Shown here: positions 1 through 9,173 of the stretch, one piece after another | Position numbering within the stretch: the stretch's first letter is position 1 | How the letters are laid out: each line of letters opens with the position of its first letter | DNA from: Nitrospinae bacterium AH_259_B05_G02_I21 | GTDB lineage: Bacteria > JADFOP01 | Direction of reading: 5' to 3' | Length of the DNA: 46,101 nt | NCBI GenBank assembly: GCA_027717595.1 | Contig: JALLOF010000014.1 | Coordinates: forward strand, 1-46,101 | The notes under the pieces: model-generated | The model's database searches: none | What the model was told of the DNA's origin: nothing | The model's input: the letters and a program-made list of their open reading frames with translations, nothing else | Made by a program: the position numbers and the translations under genes

Positions 1-48
1 AATAGTTAGCGGCAAATCAATCATGATTTTGACTGCTCCGCCGCATAA

Positions 49-336
49 TCCAGGACAATAGCACACTTCAACCTTAGCTATGGCCTCAAAGACGACGATA
101 CGACGATCATAAAGGTTTTTTATCCCGATTGTTCTTTTAAGTGTTCGAAAACTCAGTTGGAGATTCAATCAACGGACGGAAAAGTGGTTGAGTCTTACGA
201 GAAGGATGCGGACATGGAGAAAGAGTTTGAGGCTTTTTACCGAATAGTAAGAGAAGATGATGTTGCAGAGTATCGTTTAGACGACGCACTTTTAGATGTA
301 AGAACCTGTCTGGGTCTTATCGTGGATTCCCTGTGA
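49..336 (+). pseudogene. Fragment resembling the C-terminus of a Gfo/Idh-type oxidoreductase
   Basis: An open frame of about 95 codons ends at a TGA at 334-336. In-frame stops lie at 7-9 and 46-48, and there is no credible start codon or ribosome binding site. The translation reads like real protein: a beta-rich stretch (IAHFNLSYGLKDDD, then KTQLEIQSTDGKVVESYEK), a helix with EFEAFYRIVREDD, and an ending ALLDVRTCLGLIVDSL. That pattern resembles the C-terminal domain of Gfo/Idh/MocA oxidoreductases, which end with an 'L-D-A-L-x-D-x-x-x-x' helix. The family assignment is an impression, not an alignment. With stops upstream and no start, it is best read as a decayed gene or the tail of a frameshifted one whose front lies outside the window. 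Confidence 0.35.
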
Positions 337-355
337 CCCCCGTAAAGGGGACAGG

Positions 356-450
356 TCATCCGGCGAGTTTCCGGAGCATTTGCTCGCGGTACTCCAGGGG
401 AGCCAGGCCTTCCAACGGCCTGCTCCCGCCGGTGGGTGATAGAGGCCTTC
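356..450 (-). pseudogene. Transposase C-terminal remnant (IS3/IS481-like integrase fold)
   Basis: On the minus strand a short frame ends in RPLEGLAPLEYREQMLRKLAG before a TGA at 356-358. This resembles the 'RPHxALgGLTPxEYrxql' ending of IS3/IS481-type DDE transposases. Upstream coding continues only in other frames (YHPPAGAG, then GIPIEGL), so the copy is frameshifted and truncated to its last 30-40 residues. The following bases (cctgtcccctttacggggg on the minus strand) form a small inverted repeat and could be the element's end. No intact transposase is present. Family-level assignment is tentative. Confidence 0.4.
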
Positions 451-520
451 AATTGGGATACCAACAGCCGTCGCCTGCGAGCGGTCCTGCAGCAGGCGGT
501 CTAGGAGAAAAGAGAAATAA

Positions 521-1789
521 CTACCCCGCCAGAAGCGTTGCGAAACGCTCCGAGTCCTCGAACGGTCCGATGACGGCGAGCCTCAGCCGCTCGGGGCTCA
601 GCAGATGAGCGGCGACGCGGGCGACATCGTCTCGCGTGACCCGGTCGACCTTCTCGAGAATCTCCTGGGGTGTTCGAACCGTATCGTAGAGCAGCTCGCT
701 GACCCCAAGCAGGCTGGCCACCCGCATGGAGTTCTCAAGTTGCAAGGTCAACCGACCCCGGAAAAAATCCTTCGCTTTGGCAAGCTCGGTCTCTTCCACG
801 CCTTCCTCCACGAGCTTCCAATACTCGTCCCGTATGGCCGCTACCGATTGGTCGACCCTGGAGAGGTCTACGCCCGCCTTCGTGACCATGACGCCCGCGT
901 CGGTATACCCGAACGAGGCGGTGCTGACGTAGTAGGCGAGACCCTGCCGTTCGCGGACCGATAGGAACATACGGGAGCTCATATTGCCGCCGAGCATTAT
1001 CCCTGCGAGGCGCCCCGCGTAAAAGTCCTCGTGCTCTTGAGGATACCCCATGACTCCCATCGCCATGTGGGCCTGCTCGGTGGGACGCTGGCGAATGAAC
1101 ACGGACTCACCGTCAGGGGGCGTCTCGAACTGTCGCCAGGTGTGGACCTTCCTCGTCTCGGGAAAGTCGAAGTAGGAAGAGACCATCTCCGGCAGGGTTC
1201 CTTCTTCGAACGCCCCAGCAATGCTCACGACCGTGTTGTCCGCCGTGTAGAGCTTGGCTCGGTAGCCCAGGAAGTCGTCCCGCTGCAAGCTTTTGATGGC
1301 CTCCAGGGTGCCGATTTCCTCCCACCCCAGGGGTTGGTCGCCGAAGAGGTGGCGCTCGAAGTCGAAGCTGACCTGCGAAGAGGGCGCATCCAGGTACATG
1401 TTGTACTCTTCCAAGATGACGCCCCGCTCTCGCTCAATTTCCTCCTCGGCGAAGGTCGAATGCAGAAGCATGTCGGAGAGGACGTCGAGGGCCAGCTCCA
1501 GGTGCTCCTCCGCGACCCGGACGTAGTAGCCAGCGTACTCTTTCGCGGTGAATGCGTTGAACTCGCCCCCCACGCCGTCGATCGCTTCGGCCACCTCCCT
1601 CGTGGTGGAATATCGCTTGGCTCCTTTGAAGAACATGTGCTCGGTGAAGTGCGCCAGGCCGCTGATCTCGCGCCATTCGTAGCGGCTCCCAGCGCCAACG
1701 AGGACGAGGACGGTGACCGCCTCGGTGTTGGCCATGGGTGCGGCCATCAGCCGAAGATCATGCTGCAGTCGCGTGAGGTGATAGTCCAT
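521..1789 (-). CDS. M16-family zinc metallopeptidase (processing-peptidase-like)
   Basis: A 422-residue protein with the inverted zinc motif HFTEH at residues 47-51 and the third metal ligand in the ILEEY segment (Glu127/128), the spacing expected for HxxEH-x(~76)-E peptidases of family M16. The N-terminal half is the catalytic domain. The C-terminal half carries the family's second domain, including the ERQGLAYYVST segment near residue 280. The length matches single-subunit bacterial PqqL/YmxG-type proteins of about 420 residues. No signal peptide is visible. The ATG at 1789 follows GGAGGAAA by about 9 bases. It stands alone between debris and a divergently oriented methyltransferase. The family degrades or trims peptides; the substrate cannot be told from sequence. 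Confidence 0.9.
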   Translation of the reverse strand: MDYHLTRLQHDLRLMAAPMANTEAVTVLVLVGAGSRYEWREISGLAHFTEHMFFKGAKRYSTTREVAEAIDGVGGEFNAFTAKEYAGYYVRVAEEHLELALDVLSDMLLHSTFAEEEIERERGVILEEYNMYLDAPSSQVSFDFERHLFGDQPLGWEEIGTLEAIKSLQRDDFLGYRAKLYTADNTVVSIAGAFEEGTLPEMVSSYFDFPETRKVHTWRQFETPPDGESVFIRQRPTEQAHMAMGVMGYPQEHEDFYAGRLAGIMLGGNMSSRMFLSVRERQGLAYYVSTASFGYTDAGVMVTKAGVDLSRVDQSVAAIRDEYWKLVEEGVEETELAKAKDFFRGRLTLQLENSMRVASLLGVSELLYDTVRTPQEILEKVDRVTRDDVARVAAHLLSPERLRLAVIGPFEDSERFATLLAG

Positions 1790-2021
1790 CGGTGCGCTTT
1801 CCTCCGTAGATGCAGGAGCAAGGCCAGGCCAAAGCCCTAAGTGCTCGCCGTCGAGCGGGCTTCCTCCCCCTCAATAATAATTGCCGGCTCAACATTGTCA
1901 ACCAAGGTCCCGAACGGTGCACACCGGCTCCCGATTGAAACCATAGCTCAGGAGCCGGTTTGATGATAGAATTTTGGGACATTGCCGTACTAAGCAGGCG
2001 TGGCATCCGCAGGAGGAGCCC

Positions 2022-3152
2022 ATGGAGCGTGACCACGAGAATCCATGGCATGCCAAGGCACGGGATCCTTCCGGCCTCAGGGACATTCACCAGTCTCTCT
2101 TTGAGGCGGAACGGGACTGGCTTGAAGAGGCCCAGAAGACCCATGCCCAGGACGGATCCCTCTGGGAGGATTCAGCCTGCCCCCTATGCAAGGACGATGA
2201 GGCCCTCCCCCACCTTAAGGTCGACATGATGACATACGTCGCCTGCTGCACCTGTGGACTGGTGTACCAGCGGCCGCGGCTGGCCCCGTGGGCTCATCAG
2301 GCCGTGAACCGGCTCGATCCGCCTCGTTGGCGGGCAGAATGGGAAGCCCATCATCAGGAGATGGCCACGTCCTTCCAACGGGAATCGTTCGAAGCGATGG
2401 AGCCCTACTTGAGGTCCCGGGTCCTGGCCGGGCGGTGCCTCGACCTTGGGTGCGGCACCGGCTACCTGGCAGCGCTCCTTGAGCAGGCTGGCTATACCGT
2501 GGAAGGCCTGGAGGCGGAGCCCAACGCGGCAGAGGTGGCCCGACGCAACATCAGTGGTCGCGTTCGGTGCGGGATGGTGGAGCAGGAACAGTATCCCCCA
2601 TCGACGTTTGATGCCATTATCATGCACGAATCCCTGTACCACTTTTACGACCCCCTGGCCGTCGTGCAACGTGCCCACACCTGGCTGAAACCGGAGGGAT
2701 TACTGGTCGTCTTCACGATGAACATCGAGGGACTCACCCTCAGGCGTGTACCTCGCCTTGGCCTCGGGGTCTACTCCCTGTCGATCCCGGTCCTCTTCGG
2801 GCGACAGACGTTAGAGACGATGCTTGACCGCGGCGGGTTCCGGGTCATCGCCACCAAGGGACTAGGCCTCATGGCTACACCGCACCTCTGCCTCTGGCCC
2901 CGGAGCAGAGGGGCCCCGACTTCTCTGCACCGAGGGCGGGTACTCAAAGATGCCGATGGTCGCCAACAGAACGTAGCGAGGAGGGCCCTGGCAGCCATGG
3001 CCTCCAGGTCTCTGCTTCCGCTCTATTCCCTCTGGACCCGTCTGGGCCGGCTCCTGGTCCAGAGTCGGCAGGTTCTCTGCGTGGCCACGAAGGAGGTCGC
3101 CCCCTTAGCGGCAGGGCCTGCTGACAGCCCACCAGGAGGTTCAGCATCATGA
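2022..3152 (+). CDS. Class I SAM-dependent methyltransferase with N-terminal zinc-ribbon-like domain
   Basis: The start chosen is the ATG at 2022 because AGGAGGAG (2011-2018) sits just before it; an in-frame TTG lies upstream. The protein has about 376 residues. Near its N-terminus two cysteine pairs (CPLC and CCTCGLVYQRP) form the zinc-ribbon-like domain seen in many sugar or cell-envelope C-methyltransferases. The SAM-binding motif I CLDLGCGTGYLA follows, then an acidic loop (GLEAEPNAAE) and the motif IV region FDAIIMHESLYHFYDP. The C-terminal third is basic and less conserved. It is followed on the same strand, after a 326-bp gap, by a flippase, so a role in a surface glycan or glycolipid is likely. 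The acceptor is unknown. Confidence 0.85.
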   Translation: MERDHENPWHAKARDPSGLRDIHQSLFEAERDWLEEAQKTHAQDGSLWEDSACPLCKDDEALPHLKVDMMTYVACCTCGLVYQRPRLAPWAHQAVNRLDPPRWRAEWEAHHQEMATSFQRESFEAMEPYLRSRVLAGRCLDLGCGTGYLAALLEQAGYTVEGLEAEPNAAEVARRNISGRVRCGMVEQEQYPPSTFDAIIMHESLYHFYDPLAVVQRAHTWLKPEGLLVVFTMNIEGLTLRRVPRLGLGVYSLSIPVLFGRQTLETMLDRGGFRVIATKGLGLMATPHLCLWPRSRGAPTSLHRGRVLKDADGRQQNVARRALAAMASRSLLPLYSLWTRLGRLLVQSRQVLCVATKEVAPLAAGPADSPPGGSAS

Positions 3153-3301
3153 CCCCCGATGTACGCGTGGGCTAGGCCCTGTCGATGGTCGACCGTTAGT
3201 TGACCCTTCCCGTGTCGGCATTCAAGGATGAAGCCAGGGGCCCCTCCAAGGGCTCTTGGCTCCCCGAAAAGCTTCTCCGCTCCAAGAGAGGCCAACGGGA
3301 A

Positions 3302-3320
3302 CCGCGCTCCTCGAGCGCGG
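3302..3320 (+). other. Short GC hairpin in a gene-free gap
   Basis: CCGCGCTC (3302-3309) pairs perfectly with GAGCGCGG (3313-3320) across a 3-base loop. It lies in the 326-bp gap between the methyltransferase and the flippase. No T-tract follows on either strand, so it is not a standard terminator. Nothing else is recognisable in that gap. Confidence 0.4.
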
Positions 3321-3478
3321 CGTAAAGGGGTCCCGCGGTTGCGAACCCTCCCGTTGTGGGGTAGGGTATCTGCAGGTCTCCGACATGGATGCCCGAGCGC
3401 TTCGGTGAAGGAGGTTGAAGGAAGCAATCCTTTTTGTTCCCTCAGGATCGAACGTCCACGCTGACACCACAGGAACCG

Positions 3479-5089
3479 ATGGAGCACCTTTCCAATACAC
3501 CCCCTTTCTCCCCCAATGAACCGTCGCCACTCGATCCCGATTTGCCCCCCCAGATAGGTCCAACCCGGACCAGGCGCATTCTCACCGACACCGCCCACTA
3601 CTTCCTCAGCCTCCTTGGGGCTCGCGTTGCGCTCTTCGCCGGGGGCATCGTCGTGGCACGGGTCCTCGGACCGGCCGATTACGGCCTGTGGCGGGCCTTA
3701 GGTCTTCTGGCCGCCTACAGCATTTACGCCAGCCTGGGGACCATCAGTGCGCTGAACCGTGAAGTGCCATACTGGCTTGCCAAGGGTGACCTTGCCCAAG
3801 CCCAGCGGATACGCGATGTGGTCGGGGGGACCATGCTGGTCACAAGCGGGCTATTTGCCGTCGGCGTGCTGATTGCCAGCTTCGTGTCCCGCCCCTGGCT
3901 CTCCCCGTTGATGATTCATAGCCTCCGGCTCGTGGCCCTCCTGATGCTTGCCCAACACGCCTATAGGTACTTCGAGACACTGTTTAGGACCACTCACGAC
4001 TTTACAACCGTCTGGCGACTCCGCTTGCTTTCGACGATCCTCGACGTCGGGCTCGCCGTCATCCTCATCTTCCCCTGGCACCTCTATGGGCGGATCGTCG
4101 CTCAGATCCTCGCCTACGGGTCCATCGTCGCCGTCCTGCTTTGGCGGCGACCCTTCCCCCTTCGACCCACGCTCAGCTGGACGGAAAGCCGCGCCCTGGT
4201 CGGGATCGGGATTCCCCTCATGACGGCGAGCTTCCTCACGAGCATCCTGATCACTATCGATAGCCTCATGGTGCTGAAGGTTCTGGGCAGGACAGCCCTC
4301 GGGTACTACAGCGTTGGGGTGCTCGTCTTCAGCGCCCTCTTAATCGTTCCAACCGTCGTGAACGAAATCCTGTACCCGCGCTTCGCCGAACGCTTCGGCG
4401 AGACCGACTCCCCGCTCGCCCTTCGAGCGTACGTCCTCGCGCCAACGTTGCTGCTGGCATGGGGTTTTCCCTTAGTCATCGGAGCGGCTTACCTCGTGTT
4501 GCCTCCCACCGTCGCGTGGGCGTTGCCGGTATTCACGCCGGGGGTCAAGGCGGCTCGCCTCCTCCTTCTCGGTGCCTTCTTCCTGACGCTGTGTGGCGGC
4601 CCAGGCCATTTCCTCAATACCACGGGCAGGCAAGCCCACTTCATGGTTACCCAGGGGGCAGGCCTTATCGTCGCCGCATGCCTCAACGCTCTGGCCCTCG
4701 CGCTCGGATGGGGAATCGAGGGCGTGGCCCTTGCGACCACAACAACCTACCTTCTCCTCTTTTTTGCCCTTCTCTCTTATGTCTATATCAGCCACTTCGG
4801 GACGGCCCGTCAGTGCGGTCGGTTCCTCATACAAGTGACCGTCCCGTTTCTCCTCATGGGGCTGATGATAACCCTGCTCGACGTGGTCCTCCCATCCCCA
4901 CCTGTGGCCGCCCTCCGACCGGTGATTGCAGCCTCGGTGAAGGGGGTTCTCTTTTTGAGCGCGTTCGGCTTTCTTGTCTTGCGGATGGCCAGGGGCAACC
5001 GTGAGGTTCAGACCCTCGCTCAGGCGGTAGGCGACCTGCCCGTTCTCGGCCGGCTCCTCAACCACCTGGCGTTCGGCGGCTCGAAATGA
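3479..5089 (+). CDS. Polysaccharide flippase of the MOP superfamily (Wzx-like)
   Basis: A hydrophobic protein of about 536 residues with about 12-14 membrane segments. It starts with a proline-rich cytoplasmic leader, followed by the signature ALFAGGIVVARVLGPADYGLWRALG, typical of oligosaccharide/lipid-linked flippases in which the 'R-x-LGPxxYG' motif ends the first membrane helix. The ATG at 3479 is preferred over an in-frame TTG at 3434 that lacks a ribosome binding site. The family moves lipid-linked sugar units across the inner membrane. The preceding methyltransferase and the convergent GT-C-like gene suggest a small glycan locus, but no repeat-unit polymerase or initiating transferase is seen here. 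Confidence 0.88.
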   Translation: MEHLSNTPPFSPNEPSPLDPDLPPQIGPTRTRRILTDTAHYFLSLLGARVALFAGGIVVARVLGPADYGLWRALGLLAAYSIYASLGTISALNREVPYWLAKGDLAQAQRIRDVVGGTMLVTSGLFAVGVLIASFVSRPWLSPLMIHSLRLVALLMLAQHAYRYFETLFRTTHDFTTVWRLRLLSTILDVGLAVILIFPWHLYGRIVAQILAYGSIVAVLLWRRPFPLRPTLSWTESRALVGIGIPLMTASFLTSILITIDSLMVLKVLGRTALGYYSVGVLVFSALLIVPTVVNEILYPRFAERFGETDSPLALRAYVLAPTLLLAWGFPLVIGAAYLVLPPTVAWALPVFTPGVKAARLLLLGAFFLTLCGGPGHFLNTTGRQAHFMVTQGAGLIVAACLNALALALGWGIEGVALATTTTYLLLFFALLSYVYISHFGTARQCGRFLIQVTVPFLLMGLMITLLDVVLPSPPVAALRPVIAASVKGVLFLSAFGFLVLRMARGNREVQTLAQAVGDLPVLGRLLNHLAFGGSK

Positions 5090-5222
5090 TGGGCCATCCC
5101 CCCTGCCCAATATGCTTGGAGCTGTATTCCGCCCTACGCGCAAAGGCTGGGCGCGGCCCACGGCTCACAGCGAAAGGGTACGAAGGTCTGCGGATGCGTG
5201 GAAAAGAGGATACAAATCCTTC

Positions 5223-6872
5223 TCATCCCGAACCCGGCTCAGGGCAGTTGCCCCCCGGCTCATCTGATGGGCCTGAGCATTCCCTCGATGGGTCCACTTC
5301 CACGAGTTGTTGGTTCCAATAGATCAGGAATCTCGCGCCTTGGAAAGGCCGAGGAAAGGCGGCTGCCTGGTCGAGCCAGTGAACGCGAAGCGTTGGGTTC
5401 CTCCAACGGATTCGCAAGAATTCTTGGAGGTCATCAGGGTAGGGGGTAAAAATGTACGTGTGCCCATGCGCTGTTGGAAGGCCTTTGAGGAACAGGTGGC
5501 CATCCCGGCCGAAGGGGGCGAGTTGATCCAAGGTCTGGATGACCTGGGAGAATATCTCTCCAGCCGTCCGGTACTCTCGGCCCATTTGTCGGACAAAAGA
5601 GACCTGGTAGATGACCCAACCGACGAGGAGAAGAATGACAGTGAATCGCACGGCTGTTCGCCCCCGGGGGAGGGGCGATACGGCGGGGCCCGTCCACCGC
5701 CAGAGTTGAAGAACCCAACAGGCGATGAGCAGAGAGAATCCCATCATGGGTATATAAAATAATCGTTTGTCCACGGTGGAATAGAGATAGAATGGGATGA
5801 AGGCCAGGAGAAAGGACAGGCAGCCGAAACGCTCCAACGGTGTTCCGCGAAGCCCTCTCCAGACAAACAACGCTCCCGTTCCAGCCGCGCAGAGGAGCAA
5901 AGCGACAATCGCTCCACTATTCGGTGCCTCAAGGAGGTTCCTCACCAACGCCAAGGCCGAGGGCGACTGTCTGTAGAGGTCGGTAACGCCTTGGGGGCCA
6001 AAGGAGTACCAGGGGTGGGATAATATGGTGATCACGTTCTTCACGGGGCTGATGAAGCTGAGGAAGTAGCGCTTCACCAAGTTCCCCCGATGGAGGGCAA
6101 TTGCTACCGCGAGGCCGATGGCGGGCAAAAATGCGGTGAGCCTCAGGCAAGAGCTAGCAACAGCTCGGCCAAGGGACCAGCCGGAGGGAGGATAGATCAT
6201 ATCATACAGAAGACAAATCGCGACGAGACCGATGGTGGCTTGACTAGAGAAAACGGCGAGGTAGAAGCACATGAGCGACACGAGAAAAGCCCACCAACGC
6301 TTTTTCTGGCGATGCTGGATGTAGGCGATCAGGGATAGGAGAAACCAAAATCCTCCGATCACCTGGGATTGCGCATTCTTCCACAACAAGACCTCACTAT
6401 GGTGGTAGGAAAGAAAAAAAACCATGGCGGCGAGGACGGCGAGGATTCGATCTCGAGAAAGCCTATACGCAAGCGTGCTGAGGAGCGTGGCATTGATGAG
6501 GTGGAGGCTGAAACTGACCGCATAGTAAGCAAGGGGATTCAGCCCGAAGAAATGATAAATTACCGAATAGCTAAACCAGGAAACCGGCCGAAAAGGTGTA
6601 AGGGGCCAAAATGAGACGAGAGCCGCCAGAGGGATGTCAAGAACCTCGCGGTAATGATATAAGTGGTAGGTGGTCTCATAGATTAACGGATTATCATAGA
6701 ACGGACCATAGATGACCGCCGTTAGCGCGGTCAACGTCAGCATCAGGCCGCCTATCCACCGGAGACCAAAACTTTCAGTCCGATCGGCGACGGTCGATTG
6801 TCCTGGGGACAAAGAGTGAAAGCGGAAAAGCCGGTGGGGAAGATCTGAGTCTGTATGTCCTCTGGACGCCAC
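5223..6872 (-). CDS. Multi-pass membrane protein, probable GT-C-fold glycosyltransferase
   Basis: A 549-residue protein read from a GTG at 6872. A short polar N-terminus is followed by about 11-12 hydrophobic segments and a soluble C-terminal tail of about 110 residues. The segment FRPVSWFSYSVIYHFFGLNPLAYY, with HLINATLL after it, is the periplasmic-loop/helix pattern seen in TMTC-like and other GT-C glycosyltransferases that use polyprenyl-phosphate sugars. An acidic pair in the first loop (YDNPLIYETTYH) lies where GT-C enzymes keep catalytic acids, though the classic DxD is not obvious. It converges on the flippase with a 133-bp gap. Donor and acceptor are unknown; an O-antigen-type polymerase is a less likely alternative. 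Confidence 0.65.
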   Translation of the reverse strand: MASRGHTDSDLPHRLFRFHSLSPGQSTVADRTESFGLRWIGGLMLTLTALTAVIYGPFYDNPLIYETTYHLYHYREVLDIPLAALVSFWPLTPFRPVSWFSYSVIYHFFGLNPLAYYAVSFSLHLINATLLSTLAYRLSRDRILAVLAAMVFFLSYHHSEVLLWKNAQSQVIGGFWFLLSLIAYIQHRQKKRWWAFLVSLMCFYLAVFSSQATIGLVAICLLYDMIYPPSGWSLGRAVASSCLRLTAFLPAIGLAVAIALHRGNLVKRYFLSFISPVKNVITILSHPWYSFGPQGVTDLYRQSPSALALVRNLLEAPNSGAIVALLLCAAGTGALFVWRGLRGTPLERFGCLSFLLAFIPFYLYSTVDKRLFYIPMMGFSLLIACWVLQLWRWTGPAVSPLPRGRTAVRFTVILLLVGWVIYQVSFVRQMGREYRTAGEIFSQVIQTLDQLAPFGRDGHLFLKGLPTAHGHTYIFTPYPDDLQEFLRIRWRNPTLRVHWLDQAAAFPRPFQGARFLIYWNQQLVEVDPSRECSGPSDEPGGNCPEPGSG

Positions 6873-7954
6873 GTCAGACCCCTGAGCAGGGATTATTCAC
6901 GGAGATAAGTCCTCTAGCGGCCCCTCAACTGGTCTCTCAGCAACCCAAAGGCATCAAAGTCATTTTCGGGCCCCCATCATTCAAACCTTTCCAGCACTTT
7001 CCAGGGCCTAGAGGCGTCTAGGGAACATCTCGCCAAGCACTAAAATTGGGTAACTATAAGAAGCGAGATGATGAGACCGGGTCATGGAAGCACCCAGGAA
7101 GGGCTGTCACTACCGATGGCACCCTGAAACAATGCTCTCTCAGTTTGTCTCTCCCCCTGGGCTTTTGTCCAAAAAAGTACCAAACGTTGCGTCCTCTCCG
7201 CCAAATCTGAAGGGGATAGCCGCCTCTCAGGCACCGCTTTATCGCGCAGAAGGCTTTAATGCACAGGACATAGAGAGCCTCATTGAAGCGGGGAAGCCTC
7301 AGGGCCGGGATGGTGGTACAGGGGATCGCCTTGGCCTTGATAAGATCGAGCTTTCCGATCTCAGACACATAATCTTCCATCCGACAACGCCTCAGTAGAG
7401 AGTATCTAGAGACGGTTCCCTCATCCAGAATTATTCCTCAAAAGATCCTTCGTCCCGTCTCCCAACCAAGGGCACCACTAGGCTATCCAATAATACCTCA
7501 ATCATACCAACTTTTGAAGGCCAATGAAGGGCTCTCTGCTTATCGCAGGATTATGAAGCACAAGTGCCGCAGGACGCATGAAACCAGCTCCAGCCTGATA
7601 GTCTCGACTCTCCGAGCCCGTCATCAGACCGGTCAACTGGAGGGCCCGCTCAAAGACCTCCCGCTGGGCCCGATAGAAATAGATGGTGCAGGGCTTGGGC
7701 GCTTTTTCACTCCACAACCATCTGGCCTTTGCTGACACCAAGTGACGAAGGATTTCCCTTGCTGATTCGTAGAGAAGGGGATCGTGAGAGGAGGCTCCAC
7801 ATGCCCTTAAGGGCTGGAAGGACGAGCGACCTCCCTAGGCCATGGCGTGATTATTCGTTAAGGTATTGATACCAGGGAAAATATATCGAATTCCTGTTGA
7901 CATCGACTCCCTCGTCCGTGGCCGAAAGGGTCCGATTTCGTTCGGGAATCGGAA
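6873..7954. other. Gene-poor stretch with decayed coding sequence
   Basis: About 1.1 kb between two minus-strand genes holds no supported gene. Two minus-strand fragments have protein-like composition: around 7150-7380 (EDYVSEIGKLDLIKAKAIP, then LRLPRFNEALYVLCIKA) and around 7540-7741 (KARWLWSEKAPKPCTIYFY, then QREVFERALQL). Neither has a convincing start or ribosome binding site, they are in separate frames, and I cannot place either in a family. They look like remains of one or two genes lost by frameshift and deletion. Confidence 0.4.
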
Positions 7955-8746
7955 TTAATAGCGACGCACCCGACGGGCTTCCACGGCCTTGCTTACCCGG
8001 TGGGCGATGCGATCGAGCTTGCACTTGCGGATGACGCGCCACAGCTGTTTATCCTTGAAGAAGAGGTAGGTTTGGGAGCACTTGAAGGCGAAGATGTTCG
8101 GGTCGTCGTCGTCGATTTGGATGCGCCCGATGTTCCACAGCGACGAGCGGCAATAGGTGGGGCACTGGGTGAAGCAGGCTTGCCACTCGGCCCGGCCCAG
8201 CCAGGCTTTCTCCTGGCGGTTCGGAACCCCCTCGGTCACCGCGAAGTAGGCCACCGGCTGACCCAGGGCCTCCTCGAGTCGGGATTTGGCCTCCTCGATC
8301 TCCCGGCGCGCCCGTTCCGGCTCGAGGCCCTTAAATTTCGGGCCCGTAAGCCCCCACGCACCCACCGTCATTCCCTCGGCGGCGAGGTGCTTCACATCGT
8401 CCCACTTCATGCACGGGTAGTCCTTTCCATCGAGCCTCCCCATGCCGCCCACGCAGGACACGGGAACGAAGAAGGCCGCCGGGTACCCATGCCTGGCCAG
8501 AACCGGGAGCACCGTGGTCACAGCTGAGGGAAAGGCGCCGTCGAACGTCAGGGCCACGCAGGGCTCCTCCAGGGACGTCTCGCCCCGCATGTAGGCAACC
8601 GCCTCGTCGAGGCTCACGACCCGATAGTTGTTCTCGGCAAGCCACGCCATCCTCTCAGCGAAGAAGGCCGCCGAGAGGCGCCGATCCTCGGGCCCCTCCG
8701 AGCCGTCGCTGACGCTGTGGAACTGAAGGATGGGGATCTCACGCAT
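7955..8746 (-). CDS. NodB-fold polysaccharide deacetylase-like protein, probably inactive
   Basis: A 263-residue protein with the start of the NodB fold (IPILQFHSVSD), the ALTFDGAFPS segment and the GYPAAFFVPVSCVG beta-strand, the order found in carbohydrate esterase family 4. Active members have TFDDG, with both aspartates used in catalysis or metal binding, and a HxxxH metal motif. Here the first becomes TFDGA, losing the metal-binding Asp, and the second is replaced by GAWGLTGPKF with no histidines. The C-terminal 80 residues are basic and contain several cysteines. The gene lies 33 bp downstream of a small membrane protein gene on the same strand and beside the divergent carbamoyltransferase. 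It may be a binding or scaffold protein of the same locus. Confidence 0.75.
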   Translation of the reverse strand: MREIPILQFHSVSDGSEGPEDRRLSAAFFAERMAWLAENNYRVVSLDEAVAYMRGETSLEEPCVALTFDGAFPSAVTTVLPVLARHGYPAAFFVPVSCVGGMGRLDGKDYPCMKWDDVKHLAAEGMTVGAWGLTGPKFKGLEPERARREIEEAKSRLEEALGQPVAYFAVTEGVPNRQEKAWLGRAEWQACFTQCPTYCRSSLWNIGRIQIDDDDPNIFAFKCSQTYLFFKDKQLWRVIRKCKLDRIAHRVSKAVEARRVRRY

Positions 8747-8779
8747 GACGCTTTATCGCTCCTGGGTCAGCCTGCGGCC

Positions 8780-9031
8780 TCAAAACTGCCGGCGGCCCTC
8801 CTCGATGGAGCGAGGCGAGTCGGTCTTCGGGTGCCAGGATGATTGGGGCCGCCGCCGGATGCCCATGAAGTCCCTGGCCGTCCCGACGACAAGTCCCAGG
8901 GGAAGGATGACGAGGAAGTAGAAGAGCGAAAGCAACAGCCGGGCGTTGAAGTTGCCGATGGCTCGGGCCACGACCATCCAGCCGTCCCAGAGCCGTCGGT
9001 ACCAGGGGCGGGCCCCTTCGGCCATTGTCAT
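8780..9031 (-). CDS. Small membrane protein of carbamoyltransferase clusters
   Basis: An 83-residue protein. The ATG at 9031 is chosen because GGAGG lies about 5 bases before it; the frame stays open upstream to 9190 but would overlap the divergent promoter region. It has a basic, Trp-rich N-terminus (RPWYRRLWDGWMVVARAIG), one long hydrophobic segment (LLLSLFYFLVILPLGLVVGT) and a charged tail with WHPKTDSP and a final RRQF. Small proteins of this layout, with a late Trp and a terminal aromatic, recur next to NodU/TobZ-type carbamoyltransferases and DUF5989 proteins; that is from memory of such clusters. It is probably co-transcribed with the NodB-like gene. Confidence 0.65.
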   Translation of the reverse strand: MTMAEGARPWYRRLWDGWMVVARAIGNFNARLLLSLFYFLVILPLGLVVGTARDFMGIRRRPQSSWHPKTDSPRSIEEGRRQF

Positions 9032-9173
9032 CTGGCCTCCGTGTTGGGCGTCCTCGACCGAAGACCTACCATACCGCACCAGCCGGGCGGACGCAACGGC
9101 GAGGCCACCTCCCGGTCTTGACAACCCCCTTTTTCTTCCGTAGGTTGGAGCGATACGAAGGGAGGGCTCCTGC

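Noticed and set aside
1031-1840. Long plus-strand frame antisense to the M16 peptidase
   Set aside because: It mirrors codon bias of the real gene, has no family motifs and no ribosome binding site.
3380-3450. tRNA-like stretch with GSNP-type translation before the flippase gene
   Set aside because: No acceptor or anticodon stem can be formed, and the T-loop consensus is missing.
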